Source: Methylococcaceae bacterium (GTDB lineage Bacteria > Pseudomonadota > Gammaproteobacteria > Methylococcales > Methylococcaceae). From it: a stretch of DNA of 24,015 bases. Below are positions 8,589 through 16,484 of the stretch, piece by piece. The position numbers were made by a program, and so were the translations under genes. Positions within the stretch are counted from its first letter, which is position 1. Every line of letters begins with the position of its first letter. Location: positions 1-24,015 of the forward strand of contig VEPB01000510.1 in assembly GCA_012026715.1 (NCBI GenBank), read 5' to 3'. The notes under the pieces were generated by a model. That model was not told the DNA's origin, did no database searches, and saw only the letters and a list, made by a program, of their open reading frames with translations.

Positions 8589-8603
8589 TTCCGGCCGGGC
8601 GCC
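8572..8603 (+). terminator. strong GC hairpin overlapping the stop codon
   Basis: GGCGCCCGGGCCGG pairs with CCGGCCGGGCGCC around a TGATT loop, leaving one bulged G. The TGA stop of the 450-residue gene lies at the apex. No T-run follows, so this may be a Rho-assisted end or an mRNA 3' protector. Confidence 0.45.
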
Positions 8604-8693
8604 CATGGCGGAAAAACGGCAGGCCGACGACAGGATTCTGGAGTCGGAATGCCGGTGGGATTAACTGAAAACGTGGTATCGCGGAGAATGGTG

Positions 8694-9221
8694 ATGAAAG
8701 CACAAACGATCGGACTGCTGATGCTGCTGGCGCCTTGCTACGCCGGCGCTTGTCCGCTGAAGGTGGTGACCGGCGACGGTGGGAGCCTGTCGGTGGTCAA
8801 TACCGCCGACGGGTCTTCGGATTACGTCTATGCCGCGGTGGTGCGGGGCAACCAGCCGTTGACCCGGCTGGAAGACATCATGGCCAGTGGTCAGCCGCTG
8901 GAGCGGATGAATGCCAAGGCCAAGAAATACGCGCTGCCCAAGCATGCGTCTGGCGCCAGCCTGTATCTGGTGACCAGTCCGGAACGGCTGGATGCCCACG
9001 ACCGCTTCCGGGTCTCGCCGGCCGCCGAAAAAGAAGCGCGGGAATTGCTGGCAGCGGCCAAGAAATCCGGTCGCAGCCGGGGCATGTCCAACTACGGCGG
9101 TCCGCTACCGGAGCCGGCAGTGTCGGCGCCCGAGGTCGCGTCCCCCAATGGGATCGACGTGTGCACCGCCCGCATAGAGGTAAAGGACAAGCACCCTCTG
9201 GTTTCCGCCGACTTGCCGTGA
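8694..9221 (+). CDS. small exported protein, unknown function
   Basis: The ATG at 8694 is preferred, with GGAG (8683-8686) seven bases upstream. An ATG at 8688 adds two residues. The product has 175 residues. The N-terminus MKAQTIGLLMLLAPCYAGAC is a signal peptide likely cut after AGA; the residues before Cys fit a lipobox poorly. A short beta-like region (LKVVTGDGGSLSVVN, DYVYAAVVRGNQPL) is followed by a charged helix (EKEARELLAAAKK), a Pro-rich stretch, and a tail with one more Cys (DVCTARIEV). The two Cys of the mature protein could form a disulfide. Family unknown. It follows the Lon-like membrane protein by about 100 bases and may be its periplasmic neighbour. Confidence 0.65.
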   Translation: MKAQTIGLLMLLAPCYAGACPLKVVTGDGGSLSVVNTADGSSDYVYAAVVRGNQPLTRLEDIMASGQPLERMNAKAKKYALPKHASGASLYLVTSPERLDAHDRFRVSPAAEKEARELLAAAKKSGRSRGMSNYGGPLPEPAVSAPEVASPNGIDVCTARIEVKDKHPLVSADLP

Positions 9222-9506
9222 GGCTGGAAGACGATGGACACCGAGCTTGCGCCGCGGGTCGCGGCAGTCAGCGTAGGGCGTGTCGAAAGGGCGCGCAGCG
9301 GTCGCGACAGATGCCTCGGTCCTCGGCAGCGTCCTAAAACGCAGCTTATCCAGTTCCTGAAACCTCCCTGTTGGATCGGGCGCGTTGACAACAGCCCCGC
9401 CGTGGTCGCATCCTCTGCGCCCGGCTGGTGGCGGCACTGATGGAATTTCCGCTTTTTGAAGTTCCCGGCAGGCCGCCCTTTTTTTGTTGAGGCGAACGAA
9501 ATTAAC
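9222..9506 (+). other. non-coding gap with possible terminator before acyltransferase gene
   Basis: I see no supported gene in these 285 bases. GGCGGC (9430-9435) can pair with GCCGCC (9472-9477), and seven Ts follow (9479-9485), which resembles an intrinsic terminator with a long loop. It lies about 20 bases before the acyltransferase start. A TTGACA (9385-9390) has no good -10 partner. Confidence 0.3.
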
Positions 9507-10580
9507 ATGAAGTCAACAGGTAGAATCGTCGCGGTGCAGTACCTGCGTGCCATTGCGGCTATGTTTGTGGCTATTACGCACTTGGTTCCGATGCTGCCCA
9601 GCGGGTTGACTTTCGCGGATTGGCGGGTGAGGGTGTTTGGGGTCGGTACCGATATCCTTCTCGTAGCCAGCGGGTTCTTCGCTTGGCGCATGACTATGGC
9701 ACGCGAAGCTAGGCCTTTGGGCTGGTTTTGGACAAGGCTTGTTCGCCTTGTTCCCATGTATTGGCTCACCTTGCTTGCGCTGCTGGTTATTCAGGAGGGC
9801 AGGGACGTCGTTCAACCCGATGGGTATCAGATTCTTGCCGCATTCCTGTTCATTCCTGCCTACAACGGGTCTGGAGAGATTTCTCCTTTCTTTACCCCCG
9901 GTTGGGCGATGAACCTGATCCTGATATTCACCTTTTCATTTGCCATTTCGCTGACAGTGCGAGCATCGCGGCAGCGGTTGGTTTTCCTCAGCCTGCTCAT
10001 CATGGGAGCGGTGGGCCTTCGTTTCGTCGTGCCACGAAACAACCCCGTACTTTTTTTCTATACCAGCCCGATCCTGCTGGAGTTCTTGGCAGGTGTGCTC
10101 ATTGCCGCGAGCCTTTCGCGGCTTAAGGATAAGTCTTTTACTCCTCTATTGGCTGCGGCGTGCATTATCTGTGCGCTGGCTTATCTTGCGATTGTCTCTC
10201 CGCGTTTCTGGCCCGATGGAGCGCGTCTTCTGCGCACCGGTATACCGGCGATGATGATTTTCCTCGGTGTCATTTGCCTCGAGCCGCAGATTTCACGTCT
10301 GTCTTCGTACCTGGGCTGGCTTAGGACCGTTGGCGATTCATCTTATTGCATCTATCTTTCCCATCCGATCATCATGAAACCGGTCGTCATCGCAATCATG
10401 GCCCTGGGGATTGACTCGTTAGCACTGAACGTGATTATGGGATTGGCGGTGTTTTCGTTGTTCGGCGTGGCCTGCTACACCTACATTGAGCTACCGGTTG
10501 CAGGAAAACTACAGGCGTTGCTTGCGCCTCGCGCGAGGCCGGTGCTAGCCCCAGCAAGTTCCGGGGATTTCTTGAAATGA
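9507..10580 (+). CDS. acyltransferase 3 family (OafA/YrhL-like) membrane protein
   Basis: The ATG at 9507 gives 357 residues. A TTG at 9456 would add 17 implausible residues. GAGG at 9489-9492 is a distant ribosome site. The N-terminus VQYLRAIAAMFVAITHL matches the family pattern, with Arg and the catalytic-type His in the first helix. RLVRLVPMYWL and FTPGWAMNLILIF are also typical. About ten hydrophobic segments are visible, ending in the YCIYLSHP motif and a final helix. The family transfers acyl groups to sugars of LPS, exopolysaccharide or other envelope glycans in the inner membrane. The acceptor here is unknown. Its DNA looks clearly more A/T-rich than its neighbours, and it has no functional neighbour, which suggests acquisition. 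Confidence 0.88.
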   Translation: MKSTGRIVAVQYLRAIAAMFVAITHLVPMLPSGLTFADWRVRVFGVGTDILLVASGFFAWRMTMAREARPLGWFWTRLVRLVPMYWLTLLALLVIQEGRDVVQPDGYQILAAFLFIPAYNGSGEISPFFTPGWAMNLILIFTFSFAISLTVRASRQRLVFLSLLIMGAVGLRFVVPRNNPVLFFYTSPILLEFLAGVLIAASLSRLKDKSFTPLLAAACIICALAYLAIVSPRFWPDGARLLRTGIPAMMIFLGVICLEPQISRLSSYLGWLRTVGDSSYCIYLSHPIIMKPVVIAIMALGIDSLALNVIMGLAVFSLFGVACYTYIELPVAGKLQALLAPRARPVLAPASSGDFLK

Positions 10581-10790
10581 TGTCTCTGCAGCGGCCGGTT
10601 TGCCCCCATCGGGCGGTAATGTCGGCACAGGATCAGCCCCCCGCATGCTGTGCAGGTCCAGGCCGGCCTGATCGCGCGGCTCTGGTCAAACTTCCTTCAG
10701 TCGGCGATCGCATCGATCACGAGCGATCCCGCTTCTCCTCGGTTAACGCATCCTGCGACAACGCGCGGAAATAGTCGTGTTCGGCGCCTA

Positions 10791-11078
10791 TTACCGACCA
10801 GCCGAATGGCGGATGACCCAGCAATAGGGAGCCGAAAACAGCGCCAATTGTGCGAGGGATTGAAGCGCCAGCGCCGATGCAGTGGTTGCCGGCTGCCGAT
10901 CGAGCCAGGCGAACGACAGGAGCAGCAGAGTCGGCATTCCAGCGACGAGCGACCACCGAAGCTCAGTCCCATCTGGAATCTGAATTTCCAATGAGGATAA
11001 CAGCGAGCCCAGGAATATTCCGGACAGCGCGCTGAGTACCGCCAGCGCCAGGGTGAGTCGCCGGACAAAATCGCGCAT
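10791..11078 (-). CDS. small predicted inner-membrane protein
   Basis: The ATG at 11078 (minus strand) gives 95 residues, 46 bases after the stop of the AAA+ ATPase gene, so the two are probably co-transcribed. Three hydrophobic segments are visible at about residues 8-28 (LALAVLSALSGIFLGSLL), 42-58 (WSLVAGMPTLLLLSFAW) and 68-88. No family is recognised. A neighbouring frame continues past the stop with a protein-like charged tail (FRALSQDALTEEKRDRS, ending at 10717), so a frameshift that shortened the gene is possible but not shown. The remaining bases from 10581 to 10716 hold nothing I can support. Confidence 0.55.
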   Translation of the reverse strand: MRDFVRRLTLALAVLSALSGIFLGSLLSSLEIQIPDGTELRWSLVAGMPTLLLLSFAWLDRQPATTASALALQSLAQLALFSAPYCWVIRHSAGR

Positions 11079-11124
11079 AGAGGATGCCTGACCGCCCTGC
11101 TGCTGGTGGCGGACGGTCGCCCCG

Positions 11125-12651
11125 CTACCGCGGCACTTCGCCCAGAGACGCCGGCGCAGCCCGTTCCCGCGCCCAGCCGCGGATGTGGTCGACCTGTTCC
11201 TTCATGGTGCGGGACAGCGGCACCACCTTGCTGGCGATGTCGAACAAGTCCTCCATGTTGACTTCCCGGTCCTGCAAGCGCGCATTGGTGACCGCCGAGA
11301 CCACGCACTGTTCCACCTCGGCCCCGGTCCAGCCCTTGGTCAGCCGGGTGAGCCGGTCCAGCCCGAAGTTGCTCGGGTCCACCCCGCGGCGCTGCAGATG
11401 GATCTTGAAGATTTCCACCCGCTCGTTGTCTAGCGGCAGATCCACGAAAAACACCTCGTCGAAGCGGCCCTTGCGGATCATCTCGGCGGGCAGAAGGTCG
11501 ATGCGGTTGGCGGTCGCCGCCACGAACAGGCCGCGCGACTTCTCCTGCATCCAGGTCAGGAAGAAGGCGAAGATGCGGCCCTGTTCGCCGCTGGATTCGG
11601 AGGAGGTGATGCCCATCTCGATTTCGTCGAACCAGACGACTGCCGGCGCGATCTCCTCCATCATCCGGCAGGCCCGCGCGAACGCCCATTCCGGAGCGCC
11701 GTGGCGGCCCGAGAAGATTTCGGTCATGTCGATCCGGTACAGCGGCAGCTCGAAGCAGGAGGCGATGGCCTTGATGGACAGGCTCTTGCCGCAGCCGGAC
11801 ACCCCCATCACCAGCACCCCCTTGGGGACCAGTTCGGCATCGATGGTGTCGCGCATCCGGAACAAGCGGCGGCGCTCGACCAGCCAATTCTTCATGACCT
11901 CCAGCCCTCCGACGCTCTCCAGTTGAGCGGCATCGCCCACGTACTGGATGGTGCCGGAGCGGTTCACCAGCAGCCGTTTTTCCTCCAGCAGGGTTGGCAG
12001 CGAATCCAGGCCGAGTTGGCCATGGCTCGACAAGGCGCGCCGCGCGGCGAACCGGGCCTCGTCCAGGGTCAATCCTTGCAGCGCCCGCCCCATCTGGCTC
12101 AATACCTCGTCGTCGGTGTCGACGATGGCCCCTTGCCGCGCTGCGGGTAGTTCGCGCAGGAAGGCCTTCAACTCTTCCAGATCCGGCACGGTCAGCTCGA
12201 AATACACCAGAACGCGGCTGAGTTCCTCCGGAATGAAACGGACCGGCGAGGAAATCACGATGAAGATGCCACGGTCGTAGCAGGATTCGTACAGGTCGCG
12301 CAGCCGGCGCACCACGAAGGGCGATTCCTGCATGGGCACGTGGAAATCCTTCAGCAGAAACACCGCCGGTCCGGGGTGGGAGGCAATGAAATCCAGGGCA
12401 GCGCGGACATCGGTGGAATCCGGGCCGGGCTTGCCGGGGCCGTCGCACTTCATGCCCTCGGTCAGGCTCCAGCGCCACGATTCGGCGGCGGGCTGAAAGT
12501 AGCGCTGGGCCGCATCCCGGAGCAGCGCGGCGACCCGACCTTCCTCCGCCGACAGGATGTAGGCCAGGGGGCGGCCGGAGGCGATGATGTCTCCCAGTTG
12601 TCGGCTGGATTTGCTTAACGGTTGAGATGTTCGGTCGGAAGACGCTGTCAT
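11125..12651 (-). CDS. Ycf46-like AAA+ ATPase
   Basis: The 508-residue length and layout match the Ycf46 family of cyanobacteria, plastids and some proteobacteria. Residues about 18-240 are the family N-terminal half (GRPLAYILSAEEGRV, PAVFLLKDFH, GIFIVISSP). The AAA+ core follows: Walker A GVSGCGKS (283-290), Walker B VVWFDE (338-343), sensor-1 ATANR (379-383), and an arginine-finger segment RKGRFDE (393-399). The C-terminal lid ends with GWTGAEVEQCVVSAVTNA. All key ATPase residues are present. The cellular role of Ycf46 proteins is poorly defined. A small membrane protein gene follows directly. The ATPase lies opposite the Lon-like cluster and could act with it, since Lon domains normally work with AAA+ motors; that link is speculative. 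Confidence 0.9.
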   Translation of the reverse strand: MTASSDRTSQPLSKSSRQLGDIIASGRPLAYILSAEEGRVAALLRDAAQRYFQPAAESWRWSLTEGMKCDGPGKPGPDSTDVRAALDFIASHPGPAVFLLKDFHVPMQESPFVVRRLRDLYESCYDRGIFIVISSPVRFIPEELSRVLVYFELTVPDLEELKAFLRELPAARQGAIVDTDDEVLSQMGRALQGLTLDEARFAARRALSSHGQLGLDSLPTLLEEKRLLVNRSGTIQYVGDAAQLESVGGLEVMKNWLVERRRLFRMRDTIDAELVPKGVLVMGVSGCGKSLSIKAIASCFELPLYRIDMTEIFSGRHGAPEWAFARACRMMEEIAPAVVWFDEIEMGITSSESSGEQGRIFAFFLTWMQEKSRGLFVAATANRIDLLPAEMIRKGRFDEVFFVDLPLDNERVEIFKIHLQRRGVDPSNFGLDRLTRLTKGWTGAEVEQCVVSAVTNARLQDREVNMEDLFDIASKVVPLSRTMKEQVDHIRGWARERAAPASLGEVPR

Positions 12652-12754
12652 TGCGGTGGTTCTCGGTGTCCTGTTCGAATGGGGCTGTCAGGGATAGTCC
12701 TGGATCGCTTGCCGTGACTCATCCAGCTGTGCAACCGGCAAAAGCGTCACGGAA

Positions 12755-12772
12755 CGCCGCCTAGAGGCGGCG
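12755..12772 (-). terminator. hairpin ending the argS-SPOR transcript
   Basis: On the minus strand CGCCGCC-TCTA-GGCGGCG forms a perfect seven-bp stem with a four-base loop, directly after the SPOR stop codon. A short TTTT occurs about ten bases further on. It is well placed to end the argS-SPOR transcript before the ATPase gene. Confidence 0.55.
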
Positions 12773-12773
12773 A

Positions 12774-13496
12774 TCACTTCCCGGTGGATTTCTGTACCAC
12801 GCTGGGCAGTTGATTGGCCTTGAGGTAGTCGCGGACCTTGTCGACGTCGACCAGTTTGTCGAAGGGGCCGATCTTGACCCGGTACCACTGGGTGTTTTCG
12901 ATCTTGACCGCTTCGATCTTGGATTTGACCTTGAGCTGGGACAGCCTGGTCCGGACCTTTTCAGCCTCCGCCGGGGTGCTGTAGGAGCCGACCTGGATCA
13001 GGTACTGCTGGGGCTTGGTCGCGTGCCCCTGATCCTCGTCGCGCTTGATCGCCTTGATCTCGGTTTCCGGGATGATGACCTCCTTTTCCGGGAGGATCTT
13101 GTAAAAGGTAAAACGGGGCTCCACCGGCGCTGGGGTCGGTTCAGGGGTTGGCATTGGCTCCAAGGAGGATGGCTTTTTGCTACCCGAGGCTGGCGCGCCG
13201 CTGCCGGCACCTTCCGCCGGCTTCAGCAGTTCCGCGGCAGTGCGCGGAGGCGGGGTCGGTTTGCCCGTCGGCGTCAGCGACGGTCCGATGGGTGGCACGG
13301 CCAACTGCTGGGAGGTGATCCCCGCCGGCGTCGGCTCGACGGATTGGTGGGCCGGTTCCACCTCGTCGCCGGCCGGCCACAGGCCATAGACCAGGGCAAC
13401 GGCAGCGATTGCCGCGACCGCGACCCAGATCCAAAGGTTAAGGGGTTGCCGCCGGTTACGGTAGCGGCTGCCGGGTACTCGGTTCTTATAGTCCAA
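12774..13496 (-). CDS. SPOR-domain cell-division type protein (FtsN/DedD-like)
   Basis: I place the start at TTG 13496, giving 240 residues that begin MDYKNRVPGSRY, a typical opening for this class, ten bases after the argS stop. The longer reading from 13610 would lie inside argS. One membrane span is seen at about residues 19-41 (LNLWIWVAVAAIAAVALVYG). It is followed by a long Pro/Thr-rich periplasmic linker and a C-terminal SPOR domain (about 165-237: QQYLIQVGSYSTPAEAEKV, QWYRVKIGPF). SPOR domains bind denuded septal glycan, so a divisome role is expected. Genes of this type often follow argS in gammaproteobacteria. FtsN itself cannot be told from DedD-type relatives by this sequence alone. 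Confidence 0.85.
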   Translation of the reverse strand: MDYKNRVPGSRYRNRRQPLNLWIWVAVAAIAAVALVYGLWPAGDEVEPAHQSVEPTPAGITSQQLAVPPIGPSLTPTGKPTPPPRTAAELLKPAEGAGSGAPASGSKKPSSLEPMPTPEPTPAPVEPRFTFYKILPEKEVIIPETEIKAIKRDEDQGHATKPQQYLIQVGSYSTPAEAEKVRTRLSQLKVKSKIEAVKIENTQWYRVKIGPFDKLVDVDKVRDYLKANQLPSVVQKSTGK

Positions 13497-13506
13497 GGTC
13501 TTGCGC

Positions 13507-15267
13507 TCACATGGTTTCCGGTGCGCCCACGTCCAACAGCCGCAGGCCGTTGACCAGCACCTGCCGCACTGCGGTGATGAGATTGAGGCGGGCGTCACGC
13601 AGGCCCGCATCTTCCACCAGGAATTGGTGGGCGTTGTAATAGCCGTGCAGTTCGGCCGCCAGTTCGCGCAAATAGTTCACCAGATGATGGGGCGCATATT
13701 GCAAGGCGGCGCTCTCGATCACTTCGGGGTAGCGCGCCAAGGTGGCGATCAGCGCCGTTTCGTGGGATTCGGAGAGTTTGTCGAGCTGCTGCATGCCCGA
13801 CGCGACATCGCGCGGCAGGCCCTTCTCGTCCAGCTGGCGGAACACGCTGCAAATGCGGGCGTGGGCGTATTGGACATAGAAGACCGGGTTCTCGTTGGTC
13901 TTGGAGGTGGCCAGCTTGAGGTCGAAGTCCATGTGCTGGTCGGACTTGCGCATGACGTAAAAGAATCGCGCCGCGTCCTTGCCCACCTCGTTGCGCAGCT
14001 GGCGCAAGGTGACGAATTCGCCGGAGCGGGTCGACATCTGCACCTTCTCCTCGCCCCGGTACAGCACGGCGAACTGCACCAGCAGCACTTCCAGCTTGTC
14101 GGGGTCGCCACCCATGGCCTGGATCGCCGCCTTCACCCGGGGAATATAGCCGTGGTGGTCGGCGCCCCAGATGTTGATGATGCGGTCGAAGCCCCGCTCC
14201 AGCTTGTTGTGGTGGTAGGCGATGTCGGATGCGAAATAGGTCATCTGGCCGTTGTCGCGCACCACCACCCGGTCTTTCTCGTCCCCCAGGCGGCTGGAGG
14301 CGAACCAGGTGGCGCCGTCCTGTTCGTACAGGTAGCCGGCGGAGCGCAGCTTGCCCAGGCCCCATTCGGTGGCCAGGTTCTCGGCCAGGCTGCGCTCGGA
14401 GAACCATTCGTCGTAACTGACGCCGAATTCGGCCAAGTCCTGGCGGATGTCATCCAGGATGCTGTTCAGGCCCGCATCGAACACGGTGCGGTAGCCATGA
14501 TGTCCCAACAGATGTTTGGCCCGGTCCACCACCGCGTCGATGTAGAGTTCCTTGTCGCCGCCCTCCGGTTCATCGGACGGCAGTCCGTGGAAGACCTCGG
14601 CAGCGGGGTGGCGCAGGGTATCGCTGACCTTCCGGTGCAATTGGAAGGCGATGTCGCGGATGTATTCGCCGCGGTAGCCGTTGGCCGGGAAGGTCAGCCG
14701 CTCGCCGCATTCCTCCAGATAGCGCAGCCACACCGACGCGGCCAGGATGTCCATCTGGCGGCCGGCGTCGTTGACGTAGTATTCCCGGTGGACTTCGAAC
14801 CCGGCGGCTTTCAGCAGGCTGGCCACCGCCGAACCATAGGCGGCGCCGCGGCCGTGGCCGACATGGAGCGGTCCGGTGGGGTTGGCGGAGACGTATTCCA
14901 CCTGGACTCGCCGGCCGGCGCCGACGGTCAGCCGGCCGAAGCCGCTGCCGGCCTGGAGGATGGCGGGGATGATCTGGTACTGGGCCTTGGGGTCGATGAA
15001 GAAGTTGATGAAGCCCGGTCCGGCGATCTCGGCGCGTACCACCACGGCATCGGGCGGCAACGCAGCGACGATCTTTTCCGCCAGTTGGCGCGGGTTGGTG
15101 CGGGCGGCCTTGGCCAGCACCATGGCGAGATTGGTCGCGAAGTCTCCGTGGGATTCGTCCTTGGTGCGCTCCACCAGGATGGACAGGTCGGTCGGCGGCG
15201 GCAGCTCGCCCCGCTCTGAAAGGGTGGCGACGGCCGACGACAATAGATTTTCCAGGCGTTTTTTCAT
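13507..15267 (-). CDS. argS: arginyl-tRNA synthetase
   Basis: This 586-residue class I synthetase charges tRNA-Arg in the cytoplasm and has the usual family length. The N-terminal Add-1 domain (about 1-110) precedes the catalytic core, with the HIGH-type motif HVGH at 135-138 in SANPTGPLHVGHGRGA. A KMSKS-equivalent KVQMSTR lies further on, and the C-terminal DALR anticodon-binding domain ends in LRLLDVGAPETM, typical for ArgS. The ATG at 15267 is the natural start, although no strong ribosome site is visible. The SPOR gene follows by ten bases, so the two are co-transcribed. Confidence 0.97.
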   Translation of the reverse strand: MKKRLENLLSSAVATLSERGELPPPTDLSILVERTKDESHGDFATNLAMVLAKAARTNPRQLAEKIVAALPPDAVVVRAEIAGPGFINFFIDPKAQYQIIPAILQAGSGFGRLTVGAGRRVQVEYVSANPTGPLHVGHGRGAAYGSAVASLLKAAGFEVHREYYVNDAGRQMDILAASVWLRYLEECGERLTFPANGYRGEYIRDIAFQLHRKVSDTLRHPAAEVFHGLPSDEPEGGDKELYIDAVVDRAKHLLGHHGYRTVFDAGLNSILDDIRQDLAEFGVSYDEWFSERSLAENLATEWGLGKLRSAGYLYEQDGATWFASSRLGDEKDRVVVRDNGQMTYFASDIAYHHNKLERGFDRIINIWGADHHGYIPRVKAAIQAMGGDPDKLEVLLVQFAVLYRGEEKVQMSTRSGEFVTLRQLRNEVGKDAARFFYVMRKSDQHMDFDLKLATSKTNENPVFYVQYAHARICSVFRQLDEKGLPRDVASGMQQLDKLSESHETALIATLARYPEVIESAALQYAPHHLVNYLRELAAELHGYYNAHQFLVEDAGLRDARLNLITAVRQVLVNGLRLLDVGAPETM

Positions 15268-15582
15268 GATGGATCAAACAAGGGGGAGACGAGCGCGGGA
15301 CCGTTATTATCCCCATATCGGCCTCACACTGGCAATTGAGAGCCAGGTGTCGCAGGCAGCGACCTTCGGCAGCGCTCACAACCGGCCGACTGTTTCCGGC
15401 AGCGGGACTCGATCCGTGATTCCTGGTCTTCTCGCCGCTTGGTCCGCGCCATCCGGCCGGAATAATCCGGCCTAACCCGAGCCGCCCCATTGACGGGTCC
15501 CACTGCGGTCCTCCCTCACGGAGATGGAGGCCTGGCACGCCTTGCCCTTGACTCCAGCCGGCGAGCCATCGGGCTTCGATCG
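15268..15582. other. divergent intergenic region before the Pho box
   Basis: No supported gene lies here. GGCCGGA (15455-15461) and TCCGGCC (15466-15472) form a perfect seven-bp hairpin around ATAA. The argS promoter should lie in the first part, but I cannot pick it with confidence. Confidence 0.4.
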
Positions 15583-15638
15583 CTGTCATCAAACGGTCAT
15601 GGGGTCGTCACGGTTTCATCATCTGGCGGCTTTATGGT
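15583..15638 (+). promoter_or_regulatory. Pho box and promoter for the lipid-remodelling genes
   Basis: Three heptamers sit in exact 11-base phase: CTGTCAT (15583), CGGTCAT (15594) and TCGTCAC (15605). A looser TTTCATC follows at 15614. The first 18 bases, CTGTCATCAAACGGTCAT, differ from the known PhoB consensus (CTGTCATAWAWCTGTCAY) at very few positions. TATGGT (15633-15638) is a plausible -10 at the distance seen in PhoB-activated promoters. The olsB-like gene starts 31 bases later. Confidence 0.75.
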
Positions 15639-15668
15639 GATCGTCCCTTAGTGGATACGAGATCCCCC

Positions 15669-16484
15669 ATGTCGATCACCTTCAGCGACCGGAGCGTCCG
15701 CTACCGGGCAGAGATTGCCGGCAACACCGACGACGTCCGTGCTGCCTTGGCCTTGCGCCACCGCGTGTTTGCGGAAGAAATGGGAGCCCGGCTGCACAGC
15801 CGGACGCCCGGCCTCGACGATGAGGAGCTGGACGATTTCTGCGATCACCTGGTGGTGCGCGATACCCGCAGCGACCGGATCGTCGCTTGTTCCCGCCTCC
15901 TGACGGATACCCAGGCGGCCCGCTACGGCCGGTACTATTCGGAATCGGAGTTCGATCTGGATCGGGTCCTGGCGCTGCCGGGCCGATTCTTGGAGATCGG
16001 CCGCACCTGCGTCGATCCCGGCGAGCGTGGCGGGCTGGTGATGTCCAGTCTGTGGACCGGCTTGGCGGACTATGTCAGCCGAGGCGGGTTCAGCTACTTG
16101 ATGGGCTGTGCCAGCATTCCGCCCGGCCCCGGCGGTTTTGCGATCGATGCGCTGTGCCGCAACATTGCCGCCCACCGCTTCGGACCTGCCGATCTGGCGG
16201 TCATTTCCAAACGCCAGGTACCCCGCTGGCGCCGTTGCGACCGCGACGAGAGCGGCGGTCCGCCGCTGCTTCAGGCTTATTTGCGGCTGGGTTGCTGGGT
16301 GTGGGGGGATCCCTATTGGGACGAAGATTTCGATTGCATGGATGTGTTCATCCTGCTCGACCTGGCCAGGCTGCAACAGCGCTACGAAAAGCGCTTCATG
16401 ACCTTGCGCGCCGATGCCACGGCAGCCCGTGAATTCGGGCGAGTCGCCGGCATTTCGCCGGTGCGGACGCGGGGCGTGATTTGA
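15669..16484 (+). CDS. olsB: OlsB-like ornithine N-alpha-acyltransferase
   Basis: This 271-residue protein of the hemolysin-like acyltransferase family (COG3176 type) starts at ATG 15669. A GTG at 15651 is an alternative. It matches OlsB features: ALRHRVFAEEMG near the N-terminus, LEIGRTCVDPGERGG in the middle, and PPLLQAYLRLGCWVWGDP near the end, before the conserved FILLDLARL. OlsB transfers a 3-hydroxyacyl chain from acyl-ACP to ornithine, giving lyso-ornithine lipid. The Pho box upstream and the overlapping olsA-like gene fit phosphate-starvation control. Related family members acylate other amines, so the amino-acid substrate is not proven. Confidence 0.85.
   Translation: MSITFSDRSVRYRAEIAGNTDDVRAALALRHRVFAEEMGARLHSRTPGLDDEELDDFCDHLVVRDTRSDRIVACSRLLTDTQAARYGRYYSESEFDLDRVLALPGRFLEIGRTCVDPGERGGLVMSSLWTGLADYVSRGGFSYLMGCASIPPGPGGFAIDALCRNIAAHRFGPADLAVISKRQVPRWRRCDRDESGGPPLLQAYLRLGCWVWGDPYWDEDFDCMDVFILLDLARLQQRYEKRFMTLRADATAAREFGRVAGISPVRTRGVI

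Noticed and set aside
9234..9440. Small open frame between the exported protein and the acyltransferase gene
   Set aside because: No ribosome site, no domain, and Arg-rich translation typical of non-coding GC-rich DNA.
10697..12478. Long minus-strand frame overlapping the AAA+ gene in another register
   Set aside because: The translation is Arg/Gly/Pro-rich noise. The other frame has intact Walker A, Walker B and sensor motifs.
13501..15219. Long plus-strand frame opposite argS
   Set aside because: The minus strand encodes a complete ArgS with HIGH-type and C-terminal motifs. The antisense translation is Gly/Val/His-rich with no domain.
15268..15582. Small peptide gene in the argS-olsB gap
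   Set aside because: The frames present are extensions of antisense frames from argS, without ribosome sites or protein-like composition.
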